64,000 bases of DNA from Gaiellasilicea sp963731615. Lineage in GTDB: Bacteria > Actinomycetota > Thermoleophilia > Gaiellales > Gaiellaceae. Every line of letters begins with the position of its first letter. Position 1 is the stretch's first letter. The stretch spans positions 1-64,000 of the forward strand of contig CAVSWD010000009.1 of the NCBI GenBank assembly GCA_963731615.1, written 5' to 3'. The notes under the pieces are model-generated. The model did not search any database and was not told the DNA's origin. It saw only the letters and a list, made by a program, of their open reading frames with translations. This document shows, piece by piece, positions 28,501 to 36,078 of the stretch. A program made the position numbers and the translations under genes.

Positions 28501-29751
28501 GCCGCGAACGAGCCGGTGCAGCTCGGCGACTTCGATCTCCTCGTCCGCGACGATCGCGACGATCTGCTGCGCCAGCACGTCGAGCGGGTTGCGCGGGATC
28601 TTCGTCTCCTCGATCTCGCCGGCGCGCATCGCGCGCGCGACGACTGCCGACTCGAGCAGGTCGGCGCGGAACTTCGGGAAGATGCGCCCCTTCGAGGTCG
28701 AGCCGAGCTCGTGGCCGGCGCGACCGACGCGCTGCAGCCCGCGCGCGACCGACTTCGGGCTCTCGACCTGGATCACGAGGTCGACGGCGCCCATGTCGAT
28801 CCCGAGCTCAAGGCTGGAGGTGGCGACGAGGCAGGGAATCCGCCCCGCTTTCAGGTCCTCCTCGATCAGCAGCCGCTGCTCGCGGGCGAGCGAGCCGTGA
28901 TGCGCGCGAGCGATCTCTTCCTCCGCGAGCTCGTTCAAACGCACTGCGAGGCGCTCCGCAAGCCGGCGGTTGTTGACGAAGACGATCGTCGAGCGATGCT
29001 CGCGCACGAGCCGGAGCAGCTCGGGATAGATCGAAGGCCAGATCGAGCCGCCCTCGCCCGGCTCACGCATGTCGTCGAGCGGGACGACGACCTCGAGGTC
29101 GAGATCCTTGCGCGTGCCCGCGTCGACGAGCTGGATCGGGCGATCGCCGGACACGAAGCGCCCGATCTCCTCGAGCGGCCGCTGCGTCGCCGAGAGGCCG
29201 ACGCGTTGCGCCGGGCGCTCGAGCAGCGCGTCGAGGCGCTCGAGCGAGACGGCGAGATGCACGCCGCGCTTCGTGCCCGCGACCGCGTGCACCTCGTCGA
29301 CGATCACGGTCTCGATCGTGCGCAGCGTCTCGCGCGCCTGTGAGGTCAGCATCAGGTAGAGCGACTCCGGCGTCGTGATCAGGATGTCGGGCGGCTCCTT
29401 GACGAGCTCCCGGCGCTCCTTCTGCGAGGTGTCACCGGTGCGAACGCCGACGCGCAGCTCGGACCGGAGACCGGCGAGCGGCCCGCGCAGGTTTCGCTCG
29501 ACGTCGTAGTTGAGCGCCTTCAGCGGTGAGACGTAGAGCAAACGCAGGCCCTCGCCTGGTGCGCGGTCGAGCCGGTCGATCCCGTAGAGGAACGCGGCGA
29601 GCGTCTTGCCGGAACCGGTCGGCGCCTGGATCAGGACGTGGCCGCCGGAGGCGATCGCGGGCCAGCCTGCCGCCTGGGCGGGGGTCGGCCCCGCGAAGGC
29701 GCGCTCGAACCAGTCCCGCGTCTTCGGCGAGAAGGGCGCGAGCGGGTTCAT
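25543..29751 (-). CDS. lhr: Lhr-family ATP-dependent helicase
   Basis: ATG 29751 (MNPLAPFSPKTRDWFERAFA) gives 1,402 residues, usual for actinobacterial Lhr; the frame stays open far upstream but that part is not protein-like. Motifs: Walker A APTGSGKT (residue 43), DEVH box VIVDEVHAV, motif III GLSATQRPLEEIGRF, motif V ATSSLELGIDMGAVDLVI and motif VI GLQRVGRAGH. The winged-helix and beta-barrel Lhr core follows, then a C-terminal domain ending LVEAGFLAGPRRAVL. Lhr is a 3'-5' RNA:DNA helicase linked to DNA repair. It is divergent from the borosin-like operon across 75 bases. No frameshift occurs in 4.2 kb. Confidence 0.93.
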   Translation of the reverse strand: MNPLAPFSPKTRDWFERAFAGPTPAQAAGWPAIASGGHVLIQAPTGSGKTLAAFLYGIDRLDRAPGEGLRLLYVSPLKALNYDVERNLRGPLAGLRSELRVGVRTGDTSQKERRELVKEPPDILITTPESLYLMLTSQARETLRTIETVIVDEVHAVAGTKRGVHLAVSLERLDALLERPAQRVGLSATQRPLEEIGRFVSGDRPIQLVDAGTRKDLDLEVVVPLDDMREPGEGGSIWPSIYPELLRLVREHRSTIVFVNNRRLAERLAVRLNELAEEEIARAHHGSLAREQRLLIEEDLKAGRIPCLVATSSLELGIDMGAVDLVIQVESPKSVARGLQRVGRAGHELGSTSKGRIFPKFRADLLESAVVARAMRAGEIEETKIPRNPLDVLAQQIVAIVADEEIEVAELHRLVRGAYPFSDLSRTQLENVLDMLAGRYPSDEFAELRPRIVWDRTAGVIRGRTGARRLAVTNAGTIPDRGLFGVYLVEGGGRVGELDEEMVYEARQGQTFMLGASTWRIEEITRDRVLVSPAPGVPGAVPFWKGEGVGRPFELGEKIGRASRELVAQSDKVALERLGGDYHLDPRAAQNLLTFLREQAAATGVVPSDRSIVVERFRDEIGDWRVCILTPFGGRVHAPWGMALTARLRDTFGLDAQSIWSDDGIALHLPEADVPPSVADLLIGPDEIEELVVGEVGQTALFGARFRENAARALLIPRRRPGQRTPLWQQRLKAQNLLQVARKYGSFPIVLETYRECLQDVFDLPALKNILKGLQTRELDLVEVETASASPFASSLLFDYVATYMYEDDTPPAERRAQALSLDRDLLRELLGQEELRELIDPDALAEVERQLLGDPRDPDELHDVLRRRGDLLAGEYDEAQAAILVAERRALSVRVAGEERLIAVEDAGRYRDALGVMPPGGLPEAFLEGGADSLRGLVLRYAKGRGPFTTAQADAHFGLELGSLLHELERADLLVRGELRPGGSEREWCDPDVLRRLRRASLAALRREVEPAEQASFGRFLPAWHGIGRRASLREALVPLQGLALPVGLWESEVLPRRVPGYQPAWLDGLCAAGELVWVGAGLDRVAVYFREDAPLLGRPAGAPPPETPEAAAIREALGRSAMFWADLLAATGLEAEAALPALWELVWSGEVTNDAWTPLRAGRRYQAPRAQRLPRRFSRTRGASITSTQGRWSPTEALFPGSPDRRALAELLLERQGIVTRDGVRGEGIPGGFGAVYSELKDLETIGACRRGYFVEGLGGAQFALPGAVERLRELRAEEEPEPLVLAAADPAQPYGAALPWPRRAGARAARVAGAQVVLLGGEAALFVERGGRTLVPLREPDEEWLRPAIAALVEYVRAGGAKRLAVERFDGRPVIETEVMPLLVEAGFLAGPRRAVLRP

Positions 29752-29771
29752 GTCGCCAGGGTACCGAGGCG

Positions 29772-29800
29772 TTGACTGGCGGGGGAGAGCCTTGTAGCGT
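29772..29800 (+). promoter_or_regulatory. Sigma-70-type promoter of the borosin-like operon
   Basis: TTGACT at 29772-29777 and TAGCGT at 29795-29800 are separated by 17 bases. This is a near-consensus -35 with the TAGNNT -10 common in high-GC actinobacteria. AAAGGAGG follows at 29813-29820, six bases before the first precursor ATG. Confidence 0.65.
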
Positions 29801-29826
29801 CGTGCACCAGCTAAAGGAGGGCTGGT

Positions 29827-30039
29827 ATGAGTGGCGCAAAGGGAGCGGTCGGAAAGGAACTCGTCGCCTTCTTCGAGCAGCACAGTGAGGGGTTCCCCCC
29901 TGACGCAGAAGACAGGCTGGAGGAGTTCGGCCTGAGCCCGGCGGCGGTCGCACTCCTGAAGTCGGGCGATGCAGCCAAGATCGAGAAAACCGTTGGGCTG
30001 AACACGCCCATGATCTTCTGGCCGCCCGGCAAGGGGTGA
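29827..30039 (+). CDS. Putative borosin precursor peptide 1
   Basis: This 70-residue protein follows a full AAAGGAGG site. The N-terminal part (KELVAFFEQHSEGF, then DRLEEFGLSPAAVALLKSGD, then AAKIEKTVG) is a small helical domain like the LigA/Nif11-like binding domain of split-borosin precursors such as SonA. The C-terminus is a short hydrophobic tail, NTPMIFWPPGKG. In borosins the tail is the core that the partner enzyme methylates on backbone nitrogens; Ile, Phe and Trp here are candidates, Pro cannot be. A paralogue (30085) and a SonM-like methyltransferase (30336) follow. Small-leader resemblance is by eye; the operon context is strong. Confidence 0.8.
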   Translation: MSGAKGAVGKELVAFFEQHSEGFPPDAEDRLEEFGLSPAAVALLKSGDAAKIEKTVGLNTPMIFWPPGKG

Positions 30040-30055
30040 GCGGCTCGCTCGTCGT
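30013..30055 (+). repeat. Direct repeat copy 1: precursor 3' end plus scar of the methyltransferase start
   Basis: Matches 30313-30355 at 38 of 43 positions, exactly 300 bases apart. It contains the end of precursor 1 (IFWPPG-x-G, stop) and then GTGAGCGGCTCGCTCGTCGT, which is the start of the methyltransferase gene (MSGSLVV) without its body. This marks a tandem duplication of the precursor. Confidence 0.85.
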
Positions 30056-30084
30056 GACGCGCTCGAATCCAAAGGAGGCAGGCG

Positions 30085-30339
30085 TTGGGCAACGATGAAC
30101 AAGGCTCGGATACCGGACGGCAACTGCGGGCGTTCTTCGAGCAGCTGCGCGATCAGGGCGAAACTCCGGTCTACAGGGCCTACATCGACAAGCTCGAGCA
30201 GGAAGGCGAGCTCGGCGGGGAGGCGGCCGACCTGCTGCGTGAGGGGAACCGGCACGCAATCGAGCGACATCTGCATGCCGCGCCGTCCTCAGGTGGACCC
30301 GCTCAGATCTTCATCTTCTGGCCTCCCGGGGCGGGGTGA
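30085..30339 (+). CDS. Putative borosin precursor peptide 2
   Basis: An 84-residue protein with a TTG start at 30085, placed by AAAGGAGG at 30071-30078. It shares the plan of precursor 1: RQLRAFFEQLRDQGETPVYR, KLEQEGELGGEAADLLREGN, then AIERHL. A Gly/Ser/Pro spacer follows, then the tail AQIFIFWPPGAG. Shared residues include AFFEQ, an LL-x-x-G segment and the terminal FWPPG-x-G. It is 14 residues longer than precursor 1. Its TGA overlaps the GTG of the methyltransferase, so the pair should be made together. Predicted substrate of that enzyme. Confidence 0.8.
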   Translation: MGNDEQGSDTGRQLRAFFEQLRDQGETPVYRAYIDKLEQEGELGGEAADLLREGNRHAIERHLHAAPSSGGPAQIFIFWPPGAG

Positions 30340-30355
30340 GCGGCTCCCTCGTCGT
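30313..30355 (+). repeat. Direct repeat copy 2: precursor 2 3' end and true methyltransferase start
   Basis: Partner of the repeat at 30013-30055. Here the GTG at 30336 opens the complete methyltransferase gene, so this is the parental junction. Confidence 0.85.
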
Positions 30356-31026
30356 CGTCGGAACCGGGATCGGCCCGGCCCAGCTCACCACAGAGGCACG
30401 CGCCGCGATCGCGGCCGCCGACCATGTGTTCTTCGCGGCCGGCGATGCGTTGACAGAAGCTGAGATCGGCAAGCTGAGCACGAATGCCTCGTCCCTCGCC
30501 GTGTTCTTCGGGAACGGGAGCACGCGCCGTGAAGCGTACGAGCGCATCGTCGAGGCGATCCTCGCGCCGGCACGTTCCGGCATGCGCGTCTGCGCCGCCT
30601 TCTACGGTCACCCCGGCATCTTCGTTTTGCCGGCGGGCGAGGCGATCAGACGTGCGAGAAGCGAAGGCATCGCGGCACGGATGCTGCCGGGCGTGTCGTC
30701 GCTCGACTGCCTGTTCGCGGATCTCGGCGTCGATCCAGCGGCGGCAGGGCTCCAGATGTACGAGGCCGGCGACTTCGTGTACGACGCGCCGACCGTCGAG
30801 CCGCGCGCCAGCCTCGTGCTCTGGCAGGTCGGCGTCGTTCAGTCGCAGGACGAGCTGGCACAGGCGCTCCGGTCGTGGTACCCGGAGATCGCACGAGTTG
30901 ATCGTCTACGAAGCGAGTCCCTATCCCGGCATACCGCCGCGGGTGGAGCGGTTGGCCCTCGAACGTCTCGCGGACGTCGAGCTCACTCAACAGTCGACGC
31001 TGTACGTGCCCCCGCTTCCTCGGTGA
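30336..31026 (+). CDS. Borosin-type alpha-N-methyltransferase (SonM/OphM-like TP-methylase), one frameshift
   Basis: A GTG start overlaps the precursor 2 stop. The fold is the tetrapyrrole (TP) methylase fold: SAM-loop text LVVVGTGIGPAQLT (residues 5-18), the RREAY motif at 64-68, AAFYGHPGIFVLPAG (87-101) and MLPGVSSLDCLFADLGVD (116-133). RRxxY and YGHPG are the borosin methyltransferase hallmarks seen in SonM and OphM, unlike cobalamin enzymes. Near 30889 one extra base breaks the frame; corrected, it continues HELIVYEASPYPGIPPRVER and ends LYVPPLPR at 31026. Length 691 (3n+1) supports one insertion, giving 229 residues. Predicted to N-methylate the backbone of the FWPPG-tailed precursors. 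Its 3' end overlaps the convergent cyclase gene by 44 bases. Confidence 0.85.
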
Positions 31027-34019
31027 GCAGGCGTGCGAGAGCCGCCTCGACGAGGTTTCCCTTCTCCTCGTAGAGCGCCAGCGCACGTCCCGCCGTCGCG
31101 CGGCCGTCGTCCGTAGGGCCGAGCGCGATCGCGAGCGTGTACAGCGCGTCGGCTGCGAGCACGGGCGAATCGGTCGTCTGCGCGAGCTCGACCGCCTGGC
31201 GCGCGAGCGGCTCGGCCTCGGTGGCTCGGGCGAGGCCGGCGAGCGCCTTTGCGTGCGCCGAGCGCCAGGCCACCTGGGCGTGGACGTCGTCTTCGGAGGC
31301 GGCGGCCTTGCTCATGGCAGTTGCGATGAGCACCTCCTCGTGCCGGCCCTGGGCGTAGAGAGCCTCCGCCAGCTGGGCGGCAAGCGAGGAGAGATTCGCC
31401 CGCTCGCCCGCTTCCTCCAGAGCGCTCCTGCGCGGGGCGGAGCTCGCGCTCCGCTGCCGCGGGATCGCCGGCGAGGAGCTCGACGGCGCTCGTCCAGGTC
31501 GTGATCGTGGCCGCGTCGACCGTCCGGCCGAGCGCGACGAGAACTCGCTTGGCCTCGGCGCAGCTACTCCGTGCGCGCTCGAAGTCTCCCGCCATCGCCG
31601 CGAGCCGGCTCGCTGCGACGAGGAGCAGGCTGTTCGCAACAGTCTCATCGGCGGTCTCGGCGAGCAGCTCCTCGACGAGGGCGCGCGCCTCGGGGACGGG
31701 CAACGGCCCGACCACTGCGGCGATGCCCAGGAGCGATGCGATCTCGTTCCGTTGCCGCTCGTCTCCGGCCCGGCGCGCATGAGTGAGCGCCCGCTCGAGC
31801 GTTTCCTCCATCGGCATCACCTGACAGCGCCACCAGTACGCCGCTGCGAGGCGGGTGAGCAGCCGCGCAACGGTGGCGTCGTCTCCGGCGCGCTCGAAGG
31901 TCGGCAACGAGCGGGCAACCTCGTCCGCGATCGCGTCGACGCCGCCTCCTTCCGAGCGCACGAGCAGGCCGATCATCGCCGTACACAGCCTGGCGGCGAG
32001 CTCGCTGCGCCCGTCGCCCGAGCGCCTGGCCGCCTGCTCGGCTTCGCCGTTGACCCGCTCGGCCTCGCCGAACTCGCCCGCACGGAAGAGGGCCTCGGCG
32101 AGGTCGACGAGGAGCGCCGCGTCGCCCGAGCGCAACGCTGCAGCACGCGCCAGCAGGCCGATGGCGGCGTGAGTGTCGTCGCGCGCGAACGCCCGCCGCC
32201 CCGCCCGCGCGAGCCGCTCGGCCGCGCGCTCCGCGAGCGCACCGGTCGCATCGGCAGCAGGCGCGAGCTCGACGCGCAACGTGCATGCCTGCTCCAGATG
32301 GTGCCCGAGGATCTCGTCGAACTCCGCCGCGTCGCCGACCCGTTCCTCGGCCCAGTCCGCAAACCGCTCGTGCAGCTCCGCCCGGAGCCGCTTCGGCATC
32401 GAGTCGTACGCTGCATCCCGAATCAGGATGTGGCCGAAGCGGAAGCCGTCCTCGCCCGCGAACGTCCGCCGGTCGGGCCGGACGAGGCCCTTGCGGACGA
32501 GAGCCTGGAGGTGGCCGGCAACAGCCCCCTCGTCTTCGCCGGGCGTCAGATCGGCGACGGCACCCCACCAGAAGACCTGGCCCATCACGGCCGCGCGCTG
32601 GAGCACACCGAGCTCCGCGAGGTCGAGCCGATCGAGCCTGGCTGCGAGCACGGCCTGGACGGTCGCCGGCACGCGCAGCGAATCGACCGCCTCGCGTGCG
32701 TGCAGCGTGCCGTCGCGCTCGACGAGCACGCCGTCCTCGACCAGCATCCGGAGCATTTCCTCGAGGAAGAGCGGATTGCCGCCGGTGGCGAGCGCGACAG
32801 CCTCGGCGGCGTCAGCGGCGAGCGGGCCGGCGAGGTTCTCGAGCAGCGTCCGCGACTCGTCACGGCCGAGCGGTGCGAGGCGGATGGCGGCGCCGGCCCA
32901 GGCAGGCCGAATATCGGCGAGATCGGTGCGCGCGAGGCAGCAGACGAGGATCGCGGCGTCGCGGCTCCACCCGGAGAGGTACTCGACGAGATCGAGGAAC
33001 GCCGGCTCGCCCCACTGGACGTCGTCGAGCACGAGCAGGACCGGCCGCTCCCTGGCGAGTGTCTCGAGCAGCCGTCGCACCGCCCAGTAGATCTCCTCGC
33101 TGCGCGAGCTCGGCTCGGCGCGGCCGACCGCCTCCAGGATCCGGCCGCGGACCGCGTCGGCGTCCTCCTCGCCGGCAAGCAGTGCTTCGAGGTCGAGCCG
33201 GCGCACGATCTCGACGAGCGGCCAGTACGTGATCCCCTTGCCGTACGGGAGGCAGCGGCCCTCGAGGACGCACACGTCGTCGGTGTAGGTCGCCGCCAGC
33301 TCACCGGCGAGCCGCGACTTCCCGACCCCCGGTTCCCCCAGGATCGTGACGATGCGGCAGCTACGGTCAGCGACGGCGCGATCCAGCTCCGCGCGAAGCT
33401 GCTCGAGCTCGTGCGTACGGCCGACGAGCGGCGCATCGAGCCTCCTGCTCACTCCCGGCATCTCGGGCAGCACGTCGACGAGCCGCCAGACACGGATCGG
33501 CTGCGACTTCCCCTTCAGCTCGAGCGCGGGAAGCTCCTCGACGACGACGGCGTCGCGAACGAGCCTCACCGTGTCGTCGCTGACGAGAATCTCGTTGCCG
33601 TCCGCGGCCGCCTCGAGCCGCTGGGCGACGACGACGGGATCGCCCGTCGCGAAGGCTTGGCCCTGCGCTGGGTCGCCCGCGATCACCTCGCCCGTATTGA
33701 TTCCGGTGCGCACGGCGATGCGGACGCCGTACTCGCGCTGGAGCTCGTCGTTCAGCAGGGCGAGCGCGTCACGAACCTCGACCGCCGCGCGCACGGCCCG
33801 CAGCGGGTCGTCCTCGTGCACGAAGGGAATCCCGAAGACGGCCATGACCGCATCGCCGATGAACTTCTCGACCGTGCCACCGTGGCGCTCGAGGACGTCC
33901 TGGGCGGCCTCGTGGTAGCGAGACCAGACGTCGCGGAGCGACTCGGGGTCGAGCTGTTCGCCGAGCGGCGTCGAATCGATGACGTCGCAGAAGACGAGCG
34001 TGACCGTCTTCCTGACCAT
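30983..34019 (-). CDS. Adenylate/guanylate cyclase-AAA ATPase-TPR regulator (one frameshift)
   Basis: The N-terminal class III cyclase domain (residues 1-190) opens VTLVFCDVIDSTPLGEQLDP with a metal-binding Asp pair and KFIGDAVMAVFG. A STAND-type ATPase follows (GRTHELEQLRAELDRAV, Walker A LGEPGVGKSRLAGE, Walker B VLLVLDDVQWGEPAFLD), then TPR-like helices. Near 31440 one extra base shifts the frame; corrected, the protein continues SALEEAGERANLSSLAAQLA and ends AGARTASTVE at 30983 (about 1,011 residues). Such proteins are signal-responsive regulators common in Thermoleophilia and mycobacteria. It converges with the borosin methyltransferase; no DNA-binding domain is seen. Confidence 0.87.
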
Positions 34020-34059
34020 GAAGCGAGTCTAGGACTGTTTGTAAGCCGTGCCTAGCCGC

Positions 34060-34222
34060 CTAGGCCAGCAGGTACGCGAGGATCGCGATCGCGAGCACGA
34101 CGGCGACGAGCGCCGCGACGGCGATGTGGACGCCGCCGAGGACGAGCCACGGCGTCCGCTCGCTCTTACCGCGCTCGGCTTCGCCCGCGAGCTCCTCGAC
34201 CTTCTCGACCGGGATCCGTCAT
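34060..34222 (-). CDS. Small single-pass membrane protein (one frameshift)
   Basis: With one G removed near 34208 (CCCGGTCG to CCCGTCG), ATG 34222 reads MTDPVEKVEELAGEAERGKS, then ERTPWLVLGGVHIAV and a hydrophobic helix AALVAVVLAIAILAYLLA before TAG. That gives about 53 residues: a charged helix and one membrane segment. Length 163 (3n+1) fits one extra base. No family is named. It lies upstream of the cyclase gene and is divergent from the HhH-GPD gene. Confidence 0.6.
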
Positions 34223-34257
34223 GGCCTCCCTCTTCCCCGCACCGCTAGGATCGAATC

Positions 34258-34809
34258 GTGCCCGACGCGCTGTACTTCACCGGGAACACGGAGGCGGACG
34301 AGTTGCTCGCGGCCGACCCGCTGGCGCTCCTCATCGGCTTCGTGCTCGACCAGCAGGTGACCGTTCCGACTGCGTTCTCGGGGCCGCTGACGCTGAAGCA
34401 GCGTCTGGGCCGGCTCGACGCCGCGGAGATCGCGCGCACCGATCCGGAGCGGCTGATCGAGGTCTTTCGCGAGAAGCCCGCGATCCACCGCTTCCCCGGC
34501 AACATGGCGAAGCGCGTGCAAGAGCTGTGTGCGGTCGTGGACGAGGAGTACGGCGGCAACGCGGCCCGCGTCTGGAGCGACGCCGCCGACACCGCCGATC
34601 TGAAGCGGCGGATCGAGGCGCTACCCGGCTTCGGCGAGATGAAGGTGAAGGCACTCGCGTCGGTTCTGGCGCGCCGGTTCGGGAACGCGATGGCCGAGCC
34701 GCTCGTTCCGGATCACCCGATGCTCGGCGACGTCGACTCGGTCGAGTCGCTCGCGGAGTATCAGGCCGCGAAGCGCGCCTACAAGGCCCAGCTGCGCGCG
34801 CAAGCGTGA
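34258..34809 (+). CDS. HhH-GPD-type base excision repair protein
   Basis: The 183-residue protein starts with GTG. Conserved text includes GNTEADELLAADPLALLIGF, LDQQVTVPTAFSGP and the helix-hairpin-helix ALPGFGEMKVKALASVLA. This is a small, iron-sulphur-free family of HhH-GPD proteins in actinobacteria. The final catalytic Asp is probably in the PDHPMLGDVDSVESL region. Substrate lesions are not known. It overlaps the next gene by GTGA (34806-34809), so the two are likely coupled. Confidence 0.82.
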   Translation: MPDALYFTGNTEADELLAADPLALLIGFVLDQQVTVPTAFSGPLTLKQRLGRLDAAEIARTDPERLIEVFREKPAIHRFPGNMAKRVQELCAVVDEEYGGNAARVWSDAADTADLKRRIEALPGFGEMKVKALASVLARRFGNAMAEPLVPDHPMLGDVDSVESLAEYQAAKRAYKAQLRAQA

Positions 34810-35882
34810 TCGAGGTCCGCACGTACAAGGACGGCGGCCAGTCCGCGGTCGAGGTCGCGCGCCAGGTGGCGGAGTTCCTCGTCGCCGCCGAACGGACCCT
34901 CGAGCTCGCCCTCTACGACATCCGGCTGCACGACGAGGCGGCCGAGATCGTCAAGGCCGCGCTCCTCGGCGCGCACGAGCGCGGCGTCGCCGTTCGGTTC
35001 GTCTACAACGTCAACCACGGCAGCCCGATCCCGGTGCCGCCGCCGCCGCAGACGGCGCCGGAGCTGCTCGAGGCGCTGCCGATCCCGACCAAGCCGATCC
35101 CGGGCGTGCCCGACCTGATGCACCACAAGTACGTGGTTCGCGACCGCGACACCGTCTGGACGGGCTCGATGAACTGGACGCAGGATTCGTGGTCGCGGCA
35201 GGAGAACGCGATCGCGATCGTCGGCTCGGCCCAGCTCGCACGTGCGTACGCGCTCAATTTCGAGCAGCTCTGGGAAGACTCGGACATCCTCGGCGGCAGC
35301 GTCGACCCGCGGCCCGTCGACGTCGGCGGGATCGAGGTGCGGCCGTGGTTCACGCCCGACCACGGCGAAGCGCTGGCCCACCGGATCGCGAAGCGGCTCG
35401 GCCAGGCGAAGCGGCGGATCCGAATCGCCTCGCCCGTGCTCAGCTCCGGCCCGATCCTCGGCACGCTCGCCGAGGTCTGCTCCGACGGCAAGGTCGACGT
35501 CTCCGGCGTCGTCGACGACACGCAGGTCGACGGCGTCCTCTACCAGTGGCGGCTGAACGGCAACGCGAGCTGGAAGGTTCCCGCGCTGCGCCGGTTCCTC
35601 GAGGCGGCGCAGTTCGCCGGCAAGCCCTCGACGAGGTGGGCGCCCGACACGGTGCACGACTTCATGCACGCGAAGATCACGGTCGCCGACGACATCGCCT
35701 TCCTCGGCAGCTTCAATCTCTCGCATTCGGGCGAGCTGAATGCGGAGAACGTGCTCGAGATCCACGACGCCGCGATCGCGGAGCGGCTGGCGGCATTCGT
35801 GGACGACATCCGGGCGCTCTACCCGCCCGTGACGCTGCCGGAGGACGGGCCGGTCGCGGCGAATCCGGCACCGCTGCTCTGA
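34806..35882 (+). CDS. Phospholipase D-like (PLDc) domain protein
   Basis: GTG 34806 gives MIEVRTYKDGGQSAVEVARQ and a 358-residue protein with two HKD-type motifs: MHHKYVVRDRDTVWTGSMNW (about residues 105-124) and MHAKITVADDIAFLGSFNLS (about 287-306). Both H-x-K-x4-D patterns are complete, so it should be a functional PLD-superfamily phosphodiesterase. There is no signal peptide. Sitting in an operon with a base-excision protein, it may act on nucleic acid instead of lipid; that is inference. A strong terminator follows at 35908. Confidence 0.85.
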   Translation: MIEVRTYKDGGQSAVEVARQVAEFLVAAERTLELALYDIRLHDEAAEIVKAALLGAHERGVAVRFVYNVNHGSPIPVPPPPQTAPELLEALPIPTKPIPGVPDLMHHKYVVRDRDTVWTGSMNWTQDSWSRQENAIAIVGSAQLARAYALNFEQLWEDSDILGGSVDPRPVDVGGIEVRPWFTPDHGEALAHRIAKRLGQAKRRIRIASPVLSSGPILGTLAEVCSDGKVDVSGVVDDTQVDGVLYQWRLNGNASWKVPALRRFLEAAQFAGKPSTRWAPDTVHDFMHAKITVADDIAFLGSFNLSHSGELNAENVLEIHDAAIAERLAAFVDDIRALYPPVTLPEDGPVAANPAPLL

Positions 35883-35907
35883 TCGCCCTGTGGAAAAGGT
35901 GTCGAGA

Positions 35908-35956
35908 CGGTGTCAGAGACGACTCAGACACGAGTCTGACACCGTGAGGTGTTTTT
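35908..35956 (+). terminator. Intrinsic terminator, nested palindrome plus T run
   Basis: CGGTGTCAGA at 35908-35917 pairs with TCTGACACCG at 35935-35944. Inside, GACTC (35921-35925) pairs with GAGTC (35932-35936). TTTTT follows at 35952-35956. It ends the HhH-GPD/PLD operon, which stops at 35882. Confidence 0.8.
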
Positions 35957-36078
35957 GGCTTGGTCAGGCGGTTTGCGGGGCGTGCGTGGCTGAAATGGGC
36001 GCCTCTGAAGCGGCCTCGGCCGGTAGCGGCGGCTGTGGAAAGACGCAAGGGGCGCGCGGCCGCGGCATCCTGACCGGC

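Noticed and set aside
26674..29343. Long open reading frame of 889 codons on the plus strand inside lhr
   Set aside because: It is antisense to a complete Lhr helicase with all motifs; high GC removes stops on the other strand. Composition is Arg/Leu/Ala/Glu-rich without motifs.
30336..31026. Methyltransferase read as a cobalamin/sirohaem (tetrapyrrole) enzyme
   Set aside because: The fold is shared, but RRxxY and YGHPG plus two tail-bearing small genes fit the borosin type, and no porphyrin genes lie nearby.
31752..34055. Plus-strand open frame of 767 codons opposite the cyclase gene
   Set aside because: Shadow of a gene whose cyclase and ATPase motifs are clear on the minus strand.
34048..34248. 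Plus-strand open frame of 66 codons upstream of the HhH-GPD gene
   Set aside because: The minus strand here encodes a better small membrane protein, and the plus-strand product is a low-complexity charged string.
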